NCBI GenBank assembly: GCA_003973375.1
Contig: QNYL01000277.1
Span: 1 to 9,169 of the forward strand
Length of the DNA stretch: 9,169 nt
Direction of reading: 5' to 3'
DNA from: Flavobacteriia bacterium
Lineage (GTDB): Bacteria > Bacteroidota > Bacteroidia > Flavobacteriales > Flavobacteriaceae
Under the pieces are notes generated by a model. That model did not search any database. It had not been told where the DNA came from and was given only the letters and a program-made list of their open reading frames with translations. Positions 1-6,896 of the stretch are shown piece after piece; position 1 is the first letter of the stretch, and each line of letters starts with the position of its first letter. The position numbers and the translations under genes were made by a program.

Positions 1-485
1 TGGGCAATTATAAAAAAGCTGTGTATTATGCAGATATCATCCTGAAAAAGGAAAAAATTGAAGATAAGGTAAAATCGGATGCTCAGATAATTATTGCACG
101 ATCTGCCTTTAAAAACGGCGATTTTGAAAAAGCTCGTGAGGCCTTTAAAGTTGTTGAGAAATCAGCTAAAGGAGAACAAAAAGCAGAAGCTATTTATTAC
201 GATGCATTGTTTATGCATCGCGAAGGCGATTACAAAAACTCAAATATCGTTATCCAGAAACTTGCTTCAGATTATGGAAATTACCGTTACTGGGGGGCTA
301 AAGGACTCGTAATCATGGCAAAAAATTTCTATGAACTGGCCGATTATTATCAGGCTACATATATTTTAGATAATGTATTAAAGAACTTTGCCGATTACAC
401 CGATGTGGCTGAAGAGGCAAAAATAGAATTACAAAAAATTAAAAAAGAACAGGCAAAAACCAATGAATCTGTTATTCAAAAATAA
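1..485 (+). CDS. TPR-repeat protein, 3' end only (5' end outside window)
   Basis: This is the C-terminal part of a tetratricopeptide-repeat protein, a helical scaffold type that usually mediates protein-protein contacts. The frame is open from base 3 to the stop at 485, about 160 residues. The GTG at 21 is not a convincing start, because the codons before it (GNYKKA) complete a TPR helix with the VYYADIIL that follows. TPR-like helix pairs can be seen around NGDFEKAREAF, REGDYKNSNIVIQKL and LADYYQATYILDNVL, spaced roughly 35-40 residues apart. The tail is charged and Lys/Glu-rich (KIELQKIKKEQ). The last 23 bases overlap the start of the outer-membrane barrel gene, which suggests translational coupling and a shared function, probably in the periplasm. 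The signal peptide, if there is one, lies upstream of the window. The TPR class is fairly sure; the specific role is unknown. Confidence 0.8.
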   Translation, partial: GNYKKAVYYADIILKKEKIEDKVKSDAQIIIARSAFKNGDFEKAREAFKVVEKSAKGEQKAEAIYYDALFMHREGDYKNSNIVIQKLASDYGNYRYWGAKGLVIMAKNFYELADYYQATYILDNVLKNFADYTDVAEEAKIELQKIKKEQAKTNESVIQK

Positions 486-2220
486 AAAATATCACAAGGG
501 CTTTTTTGTAGCTGTATTGATCCTTTTAACCGGATCCATTCAGGCACAAAAGAAAAAAGATACGCTGGGCACTGAAGTGATCAGGGTGGTAAAACCTTAT
601 ACGCCTTCCGTTTCCGATGCTTTTAAAATAAGAAAAGAACCTCAGGTGGATTCATTAATATCGATAAAAAAAGCGGAGATGAACTACAAGATCAATTCTG
701 TTCCGGTAGCCTCTACTTTTATCCCTGAAAAAGGCAGACCAAAAACCTTGCTGCAACAACCTCGTGAGCGGTTTTACAACAATTATATCTCTGCCGGCTT
801 TGGTAATTTTACAACTCCTTTTGCTGAGATTTTTGCACATTATAATCTTAATAATTACAGTGATTTTGGCGGATTTATCAACTATCAGTCCTCTTTTCAA
901 AATATGAAAGATGTAGTTTTAAACAGTACTTATTCCGATCTGAATGTTGATCTTTTCTATAAACAAACAGAAAGATATTTTGAATGGAAGATTGTTTCCG
1001 GAATTAGAAACCAGCAAAGAAACTGGTATGGCCTTTCCGATGATATTAATTTTACCCAAAATGTAATCAATTCTATTAATGAGAATCAATCCTACGGTAC
1101 AATTTATCTGGGTGGAAATATTGAGTTTTACGATGCGCTGCTCCATAACGGAGAAGTGAATTTTACCCGTTTTTTCGATCGGTTTAACAGTGATGAGAAC
1201 CACTTGAATATCAAAGGAAATATTGAAATTCCTGTTTGGGAAGAACTCATAAATACCTATGTTACCCTCGAATATCTCAACGGTAATTTTAGAAATAACT
1301 ATATGAGGACGGGAACCATCGGTCATAATTTTTTTAACATTGGGCTACACCCAAATTTTACCATGCTTCGTGATAATCTCAGTGTAAATATCGGGGCGAG
1401 AATGTATATGGGTATTACCGATAATGAAAATGATGCAACTAAAATTTACATCTATCCCAATGTAACCGCATCCTATAAGATCAGTGGGGATAATCTCATT
1501 GCTTATGCGGGTGTTGTAGGAGATCTGCATCAAAATTCTTACGAGGATTTTGTTAATGAAAATCCTTTTGTTTCACCTACGCTGAACATCCGCAGGACGG
1601 ATCAGCAATACAAAGCCTATATCGGGGCCAAAGGGAAACTGGCCACAAGTTTTACCTTTAATGCACGGGCTTCCTACGGCAATGAAGTGGATAAAGCCCT
1701 TTTTAAATTAAATGCCTCTAAAACTGATGGAACCAATTATATTGATGCAGATTTAGGCTATGAAGCGGGAAACTCTTTCGATGTGGTTTATGATGAGGTT
1801 CAAACAATCAACGCTTTCGCGGAAGTGATCTTCGATTTTGATGAAAACCTAAAATTTGGAGGAAATATCGAATTTAATTCCTACAACCTGAAAGAACAGG
1901 AATACGCATGGAATTTACCCATGTTAAAGGCTACCATTCTGGCACGTTATAAACAAAAAAAATGGTATGCTAATGCCAATGCTTTCTTTGCCAGCGACAG
2001 AAAAGATGAATTGATTATTTTACCGGATAATAGTACCACAGGAATAACCAATGCCACATATTTCGATATCAATATCGATGGAGGTTATTACCTTAACGAT
2101 ACCTGGTCGGTTTTTATCAGACTCAACAATGTGTTGAACACTAATTATCAGAAATTTACAAATTTCCAGGTACAGGGATTTCAGGTACTGGGAGGTGTCA
2201 CTTTCAGGTTTGACCTCTAA
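463..2220 (+). CDS. Plug-less TonB-receptor-like outer-membrane beta-barrel protein
   Basis: This 585-residue protein is predicted to be exported to the outer membrane. Residues 1-28 form a signal peptide: basic KNKKYHK, then a hydrophobic FFVAVLILLTG, then SIQA before Q29. A short polar N-terminal segment follows, containing EVIRVVKPYTPSVSDAFK (residues 38-55). From about residue 105 onward the sequence alternates aromatic and polar residues in the manner of amphipathic strands. The C-terminus (NVLNTNYQKF, then GGVTFRFDL) resembles the last strands of TonB-dependent receptors, but there is no room for a plug domain or a carboxypeptidase-like N-terminal domain, and typical receptors are longer. 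The ATG at 463 is the only ATG that keeps the signal peptide, and it lies inside the TPR gene. The gene converges on rfbB with 3 bases between stops. Database pipelines may label it a TonB-dependent receptor; I infer a barrel whose substrate or partner is unknown. Confidence 0.8.
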   Translation: MNLLFKNKKYHKGFFVAVLILLTGSIQAQKKKDTLGTEVIRVVKPYTPSVSDAFKIRKEPQVDSLISIKKAEMNYKINSVPVASTFIPEKGRPKTLLQQPRERFYNNYISAGFGNFTTPFAEIFAHYNLNNYSDFGGFINYQSSFQNMKDVVLNSTYSDLNVDLFYKQTERYFEWKIVSGIRNQQRNWYGLSDDINFTQNVINSINENQSYGTIYLGGNIEFYDALLHNGEVNFTRFFDRFNSDENHLNIKGNIEIPVWEELINTYVTLEYLNGNFRNNYMRTGTIGHNFFNIGLHPNFTMLRDNLSVNIGARMYMGITDNENDATKIYIYPNVTASYKISGDNLIAYAGVVGDLHQNSYEDFVNENPFVSPTLNIRRTDQQYKAYIGAKGKLATSFTFNARASYGNEVDKALFKLNASKTDGTNYIDADLGYEAGNSFDVVYDEVQTINAFAEVIFDFDENLKFGGNIEFNSYNLKEQEYAWNLPMLKATILARYKQKKWYANANAFFASDRKDELIILPDNSTTGITNATYFDINIDGGYYLNDTWSVFIRLNNVLNTNYQKFTNFQVQGFQVLGGVTFRFDL

Positions 2221-2223
2221 AAG

Positions 2224-3273
2224 TTATTCCCCATACATTTTTTTATAGTATTCCTGATAAGCTCCTGAAGTTACATTTTCAAGCCATTCTTCATTGTCAA
2301 GATACCAGTCTAAAGTTTTTGCCAAGCCTTCTTCAAAAGTAACACTCGGTTTCCAGCCCAGTTCTTTATTCAGTTTGTTGGCATCAATAGCATAACGCCG
2401 GTCGTGACCTGCTCTGTCTTTCACATAGGTGATCAATTTTGCAGAATCTCCTTTGGTCCTGTTCAGGCGTTCATCCATCAGATCACAAAGTAAAAGGATC
2501 AAATCAATATTCGTCCACTCATTAAAACCGCCGATATTGTATGTATCCTGTCTTTTTCCGTTATGGAAGATCTCATCAATAGCTTTGGCATGATCAACAA
2601 CATAAAGCCAGTCGCGTGTATATTTTCCATCTCCGTAAACGGGAAGCGGTTTGTTGTTTTTTATATTATGGATGAACAACGGAATCAGTTTTTCAGGAAA
2701 TTGGTTGGCCCCGTAATTATTAGAACAGTTACTAATTACAAAAGGCAATCCGTAAGTATTGCCATAAGCCCGTACAAAATGGTCGGAAGCAGCCTTAGAA
2801 GAGGCATAAGGCGATTGCGGATCATAAGAAGTAGTTTCTTTAAACAAACCTGTTTTACCCAGTGAGCCGTACACCTCATCTGTGGAAACATGATAAAAAA
2901 GCTTTCCTTCAAAATTATCCTTCCAGGTATCCCTGAAGGCGTTTAAAAGATTTGCCGTTCCTACCACATTGGTTTCAATAAATTCGTTGGGATTTGTAAT
3001 TGAGCGGTCCACATGGCTTTCTGCAGCGAGATGAATCACTGCATCGAATTTTTCTTTTTCAAAAAGACTGTCGATAAAAGGAATATCTTTTATATCTCCC
3101 TTTACAAATGTATAATTTGGTTTATTTTCGATATCCCTGATATTTTCCAGATTTCCTGCATAGGTCAGCGCATCGAGATTAAAGATTTGATATTCAGGAT
3201 ATTTATTTACAAACAAACGTACCACATGAGATCCGATAAATCCGGCACCTCCGGTAATGAGTATTTTTTTCAT
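2224..3273 (-). CDS. rfbB: dTDP-glucose 4,6-dehydratase
   Basis: This 349-residue extended short-chain dehydrogenase, of normal length for RmlB/RfbB, converts dTDP-glucose to dTDP-4-keto-6-deoxyglucose in the cytoplasm. That product is the branch point for dTDP-rhamnose and for dTDP-amino and deoxy sugars. The NAD-binding glycine motif GGAGFIGSH is at residues 8-16. The dehydratase signature STDEVYGSLG starts at residue 130, with the Thr-Asp-Glu triad at 131-133. The active-site pair is Tyr156 and Lys160 in SPYASSKAASDH. Other family blocks visible are HLAAESHVDRS, NNYGANQFPEKLIPL and YGDGKYTRDWLYVVDH. It is the last gene of the leftward operon, 43 bases after galE. The genes for the preceding thymidylyltransferase (rfbA) and the following epimerase and reductase (rfbC, rfbD) are not in the window. 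The family call is very secure. Confidence 0.95.
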   Translation of the reverse strand: MKKILITGGAGFIGSHVVRLFVNKYPEYQIFNLDALTYAGNLENIRDIENKPNYTFVKGDIKDIPFIDSLFEKEKFDAVIHLAAESHVDRSITNPNEFIETNVVGTANLLNAFRDTWKDNFEGKLFYHVSTDEVYGSLGKTGLFKETTSYDPQSPYASSKAASDHFVRAYGNTYGLPFVISNCSNNYGANQFPEKLIPLFIHNIKNNKPLPVYGDGKYTRDWLYVVDHAKAIDEIFHNGKRQDTYNIGGFNEWTNIDLILLLCDLMDERLNRTKGDSAKLITYVKDRAGHDRRYAIDANKLNKELGWKPSVTFEEGLAKTLDWYLDNEEWLENVTSGAYQEYYKKMYGE

Positions 3274-3316
3274 TTAAAAATTTCTTTTTTTATGATTTCT
3301 GCCGACAGGAATCACA

Positions 3317-4339
3317 CTAATTTTTAACTTGTTTTAACTGCCATTCCCATGCCGATTTCAAGGCATCTTCCAGATTCAGTTTTGATTTCCATCCGAGTTC
3401 TTTGTTAACCAGAGTAGTATCAGCATAAGCAGAGGTAATATCTCCTTCTCTCCTACCTACAATCTTGTAATTCAGTTTTTTACCACTTACTTTTTCAAAG
3501 GCCTTGATCACTTCCAGCACCGAACTCCCTTCTCCTGTTCCTACATTAAAAGTTTCAAATTTACTTTTATTCTCCTTTTTAAGCAATCGGTTTAAGGCAG
3601 CAACATGAGCTTCTGCCAGATCGACCACATGAATATAATCACGGATGGCCGTACCATCAGGAGTTGGATAATCATCGCCAAAGACCTGTAACTCTTTCCT
3701 TATTCCGGCTGCAGTTTGCGTTACAAAAGGAATCAGATTTTGTGGTACTCCGATAGGTAATTCTCCTATTTTTGTGCTGGGATGTGCCCCAATCGGGTTA
3801 AAATAACGTAAAGCGATCACATTGATATCTTCAACTTTAGCGGTATCTCTTAAAATTTCCTCACCGATCTGTTTGGTGTTTCCGTAAGGAGATTCAGCCG
3901 GTTTGATAGGAGCATTCTCCGTAATTGGAAGCTCATCGGCCTGACCGTAAACGGTACAGGAAGAACTGAAAATAAAATTCTTAACTTTATTTTTAACCGA
4001 TTCTTGTAAAAGGTAGATCAGCGTAGAAATGTTATTTTCATAATACATCAAGGGTTTTTCAACACTTTCTCCCACCGCTTTTGAAGCCGCAAAGTGAATG
4101 ATCCCATCAATTTTATGTGTTTTAAAGAATTGTTCTACCAGATCTTTCTTTTTCAGATCGAATTGAACAAATTCGGGCTTGATCCCTGTAATAGCGGTAA
4201 TTCCGTCTAAAACTTCGATCTTCGAATTGGAAAGATCATCGATGATAACCACATCAAATCCTTCCTTTTGCAGAGCAACTACCGTGTGAGATCCGATAAA
4301 TCCCAAACCTCCTGTAACCAGTATTTTTTTCTTATTCAT
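3317..4339 (-). CDS. galE: UDP-glucose/UDP-GlcNAc 4-epimerase
   Basis: This 340-residue NAD-dependent epimerase interconverts UDP-glucose and UDP-galactose, and possibly the N-acetylated forms. The Rossmann motif GGLGFIGSH begins at residue 10. The catalytic set matches E. coli GalE: Ser127 in FSSSCTVYG, and Tyr152 and Lys156 in SPYGNTKQ. Other family blocks are LRYFNPIGAHPS, DGTAIRDYIHVVDLAEAH and FNVGTGEGSSVLEV. In the GDITSAYAD block (from residue 299) the position aligned by eye with E. coli Tyr299 is Ala304. A small residue there is known to admit UDP-GlcNAc, so dual specificity is likely. The gene sits between the aminotransferase (57 bases upstream) and rfbB (43 bases downstream), as expected for one transcript. 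The epimerase family is certain; the substrate range is inferred. Confidence 0.95.
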   Translation of the reverse strand: MNKKKILVTGGLGFIGSHTVVALQKEGFDVVIIDDLSNSKIEVLDGITAITGIKPEFVQFDLKKKDLVEQFFKTHKIDGIIHFAASKAVGESVEKPLMYYENNISTLIYLLQESVKNKVKNFIFSSSCTVYGQADELPITENAPIKPAESPYGNTKQIGEEILRDTAKVEDINVIALRYFNPIGAHPSTKIGELPIGVPQNLIPFVTQTAAGIRKELQVFGDDYPTPDGTAIRDYIHVVDLAEAHVAALNRLLKKENKSKFETFNVGTGEGSSVLEVIKAFEKVSGKKLNYKIVGRREGDITSAYADTTLVNKELGWKSKLNLEDALKSAWEWQLKQVKN

Positions 4340-4396
4340 TTTTTATTGTTTTAAACACATAACAAACTTTATGCTTGTGCCTTTTATGCTTTAAAA

Positions 4397-5524
4397 TTAT
4401 TTGATAAACTCTAAGATCGTGTTGATGATCACATCCTGTTGCTCTTTTTCCAGTTCTGTATGCATCGGTAAAGAGATCACTGTTTTGATCAGTTCGTTGG
4501 TTACTTTAAAATCGTCTTCGTTATATCTTTCATCGGCGTAGGCTTTCTGACTGTGTAACGGAACCGGGTAATAAATAGCATTCGGAATTCCTTTATCCAG
4601 TAAATGCTGATGCAAAGCGTCCCGGTCAGTATCCTTTAAACGTAAAGTGTACTGGTGAAATACATGACTCGTAAAATCGCTTATTTTTGGCGTTGAGATC
4701 TTATCGGAAACAGAAAAGCCCTGATTGTAATACTCGGCAGCTTTTCTTCTCGCATCACAATAATCATCGAGATGAGGTAATTTAATTCTTAACACAGCAG
4801 CCTGAATGCTGTCGAGCCGCGAATTTACCCCCACTACATCGTGATAATATCTTTTATACATTCCGTGATTTACAATTCCCCTGATTTTATAGGCCAGGTC
4901 ATCATCATTGGTAAAAATAGCACCACCATCGCCATAACATCCCAGATTTTTTGAAGGAAAGAACGAAGTTGTACCCACATTACCGATCGTTCCGGCTTTT
5001 TTAACGCTGCCATCACTAAAAGTGTAATCGGCACCAATAGCCTGAGCGGTATCTTCGATCACGTACAAACCGTGTTCCTCAGCAACTTTTAAGATCTCTT
5101 CCATATTGGCACATTGTCCGAACAAATGTACAGGCACAATGGCCTTTGTTTTGGGTGTAATGGCTTTTTTCAAAGCCTCTATATCCATATTAAAAGTATC
5201 TTTTTCCACATCTACCAAAACAGGAGTGAGTTGTAAAAGTGCAATAACCTCAACAGTAGCCGCAAAGGTAAAATCTACTGTGATCACCTCATCACCGCGT
5301 TGAAGTCCAAGCCCCATCATGGCAATCTGAAGAGCATCCGTACCATTGGCACAAGGAATTACATTTTTTACATTTAAATAAGTTTCCAGATCGCTTTGAA
5401 ACTGTTTAACTTCAGGTCCGTTGATAAATGCTGCCGAGCTGATCACTTCGGTAACTGCCTTATCGATTTCCGGTTTTATTTTCTGATACTGACTCTGCAG
5501 ATCAACCATTTGTATTTTCTTCAT
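4397..5524 (-). CDS. DegT/DnrJ/EryC1-family PLP sugar aminotransferase
   Basis: This 375-residue enzyme transfers an amino group, usually from glutamate, to a keto group on a nucleotide sugar. Fold-type I motifs are clear: NGTDAL at residues 60-65 near the PLP phosphate, EDTAQAIGA from 157 with Asp158 for the pyridine nitrogen, and SFFPSKNLGCYGDGGA from 187 with Lys192 as the Schiff-base lysine. NHGMYKRYYHDVVGVNSRLD and the C-terminal block IPNAIYYPVPLHSQKAY also fit the family. The active-site block is close to WbpE/WlbC-type enzymes, which act on a 3-keto uronic acid, but pairing with rfbB would suggest a 4-keto-6-deoxy sugar; the substrate is therefore open. I chose ATG at 5524 (MKKIQMVDLQSQ). 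The longer frame to 5566 would begin inside the predicted -7 element. It is the first gene of the leftward operon. Confidence 0.9.
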   Translation of the reverse strand: MKKIQMVDLQSQYQKIKPEIDKAVTEVISSAAFINGPEVKQFQSDLETYLNVKNVIPCANGTDALQIAMMGLGLQRGDEVITVDFTFAATVEVIALLQLTPVLVDVEKDTFNMDIEALKKAITPKTKAIVPVHLFGQCANMEEILKVAEEHGLYVIEDTAQAIGADYTFSDGSVKKAGTIGNVGTTSFFPSKNLGCYGDGGAIFTNDDDLAYKIRGIVNHGMYKRYYHDVVGVNSRLDSIQAAVLRIKLPHLDDYCDARRKAAEYYNQGFSVSDKISTPKISDFTSHVFHQYTLRLKDTDRDALHQHLLDKGIPNAIYYPVPLHSQKAYADERYNEDDFKVTNELIKTVISLPMHTELEKEQQDVIINTILEFIK

Positions 5525-5563
5525 GAATTTAAAATTAAATTTCCTTACGGAGGTTGAAAGGAG

Positions 5564-5571
5564 CAAAAATA
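5564..5571 (-). promoter_or_regulatory. Predicted -7 element for the sugar operon
   Basis: Read on the minus strand this is TATTTTTG, a perfect match to the Bacteroidota/flavobacterial -7 consensus TAnnTTTG. Transcription would start near base 5557, giving a leader of about 33 bases before the ATG at 5524. An AAGGA stretch lies within that leader. I see no clear TTG -33 box. The placement supports the shorter start of the aminotransferase. Confidence 0.5.
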
Positions 5572-5603
5572 CAAATTATTTACTCGCTTTAAGCCTAAAT
5601 TTT

Positions 5604-5611
5604 TATCTTAG
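5604..5611 (+). promoter_or_regulatory. Predicted -7 element for kdtA
   Basis: TATCTTAG differs from the TAnnTTTG consensus at one position and is followed by the GCAC often seen next to such elements. It ends only 8 bases before the kdtA ATG, so the transcript would be leaderless or nearly so. No convincing -33 TTG is present at the usual spacing. It lies back to back with the sugar-operon promoter in the 95-base divergent region. Confidence 0.4.
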
Positions 5612-5619
5612 CACATCAA

Positions 5620-6855
5620 ATGTTTTGCTTGTATAACATATCTGTTTACACTACCGGTTTTTTCCTGAAGATCGTGGCTCTTTTCAATAAAAAAATCAGA
5701 CTTTTTACAGAAGGAAGAAAGGAAACTTTTGGTATTTTGAACTTAAAAATTAAAAAAGAAGACCGTATTCTATGGTTTCATTGCGCCTCTTTAGGCGAGT
5801 TTGAACAAGGCCGGCCATTGATCGAAGCAGTTAAAGAAAAATATCCCGCTTATAAGATCCTGCTCACTTTTTTTTCCCCTTCGGGATATGAAGTGCAAAA
5901 GAATTACGCCTTTGCAGATGTAGTTACTTACCTGCCGCTGGATACAAAAAAAAATGTAAAAAGGTTTCTCGATATTGTACATCCGGAAATGGTATTTTTT
6001 ATCAAATATGAATTCTGGCCCAACATTTTACGGGAACTTTTAAACAGAAATACAGAAACTCTTTTGATCTCAGGTGTTTTCAGGAAAGATCAGGCTTTTT
6101 TTAAATTCTACGGAGGCTGGATGAGAAGATCCTTAAAAGCTTTCAGTCATTTTTTTGTTCAGAATAAAGAATCTGAAGAACTTTTACAAAGTATTGGTTT
6201 ACTAAATGTTACTATCAGTGGAGATACACGTTTCGACCGGGTTTCTGAGATTTTAAAACAGGACAATAGCCTTGGTTTTATTGAGAATTTTAAACAAAAT
6301 AAATATACTCTTGTGGCCGGAAGCACCTGGCCCAGTGATGAAAAATATCTGATCAATTATATCAACAATCAGGCTGATAAAGATGAAAAGATCATCATTG
6401 CACCCCACAATATCAAACCGGAACTGATTGCTGATCTGAAGAAAAAAATAAAGAAAAAAATTACGATGTTTTCCGATAAAGTAAAAAACAATGAGGCTCA
6501 GGTTTTTATTGTGGATACCGTGGGGATTCTAACAAAAGTATTCAGCTATGCTGATGCAGCCTATATTGGTGGGGGATTTGATAAAGAAGGAGTTCACAAC
6601 GTGTTAGAACCCGCAACTTTCGGGCTTCCGGTAATTATCGGACCTGTTTACAGTAATTTTAAAGAAGCTGTGGATCTGGTTGAACTGGGCGGATGTAAAG
6701 TAGTTAAGGATCAGGCATCTTTTAACAAATCGCTGAAGACCCTGTATGCTGATCCGGATTACAGAAAAGAAAAAGGAAATATCTCAAAAGCCTATATTTT
6801 AAAAAATGTCGGGGCAACAAAAATAATTTTAGATTATGTGGCAGAAAAAATCTAA
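5620..6855 (+). CDS. kdtA: 3-deoxy-D-manno-octulosonic acid (Kdo) transferase
   Basis: This 411-residue GT-B glycosyltransferase (family GT30, also called WaaA) moves Kdo from CMP-Kdo to lipid IVA at the inner face of the cytoplasmic membrane, the first inner-core step of LPS. Residues 1-22 (starting MFCLYN) form an N-terminal membrane anchor. The conserved acceptor-side block LWFHCASLGEFEQGRP follows at about 51-66; its Glu60 aligns with the family catalytic base. The donor-domain signature VAGSTWPSDE is in the middle, and HNVLEPATFGLPVIIGP begins at residue 326, with Glu330 in the nucleotide-binding position. Length is close to the usual 400-430 residues. The start is supported by the flavobacterial-style N-terminus, though it leaves almost no leader after the predicted promoter. 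The regulator gene follows after 41 bases and may be co-transcribed. Confidence 0.94.
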   Translation: MFCLYNISVYTTGFFLKIVALFNKKIRLFTEGRKETFGILNLKIKKEDRILWFHCASLGEFEQGRPLIEAVKEKYPAYKILLTFFSPSGYEVQKNYAFADVVTYLPLDTKKNVKRFLDIVHPEMVFFIKYEFWPNILRELLNRNTETLLISGVFRKDQAFFKFYGGWMRRSLKAFSHFFVQNKESEELLQSIGLLNVTISGDTRFDRVSEILKQDNSLGFIENFKQNKYTLVAGSTWPSDEKYLINYINNQADKDEKIIIAPHNIKPELIADLKKKIKKKITMFSDKVKNNEAQVFIVDTVGILTKVFSYADAAYIGGGFDKEGVHNVLEPATFGLPVIIGPVYSNFKEAVDLVELGGCKVVKDQASFNKSLKTLYADPDYRKEKGNISKAYILKNVGATKIILDYVAEKI

Positions 6856-6863
6856 TTTTATTT

Positions 6864-6882
6864 TATATTGTGAAGCACTATA
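6864..6882. promoter_or_regulatory. Imperfect dyad upstream of the Crp-like gene, candidate operator
   Basis: The stretch reads TATA-TT-GTG-AAG-CAC-TATA, so GTG and CAC and the outer TATA blocks face each other around a 3-base centre, with two extra T bases in the left arm. It lies 14 bases before the ATG of the Crp/Fnr-type regulator, where an autoregulatory site could sit. It also contains TGTGA, like a CRP half-site. In such AT-rich DNA this could be chance. It is too weak and lacks the T-run for a terminator. Confidence 0.2.
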
Positions 6883-6896
6883 CCAATTAATAAATC

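Noticed and set aside
21..23. GTG as the start of the TPR protein
   Set aside because: The preceding codons are open and complete a TPR helix, so the gene simply enters from outside the window.
919..1326. Antisense open frame of 135 codons inside the barrel gene
   Set aside because: It lies wholly opposite a well-supported gene, has no recognisable domain and reads as low-complexity shadow sequence.
2563..2865. Plus-strand open frame of 100 codons opposite rfbB
   Set aside because: Shadow of a strongly conserved dehydratase gene with no independent support.
5525..5566. Longer N-terminus for the aminotransferase (MLLSTSVRKFNF...)
   Set aside because: The extra 14 residues do not resemble the family, and the start would lie within the predicted -7 element; MKKIQMVDL at 5524 fits far better.
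6864..6882. Intrinsic terminator after kdtA
   Set aside because: The dyad has only three G/C-containing pairs per arm and is not followed by a run of T.
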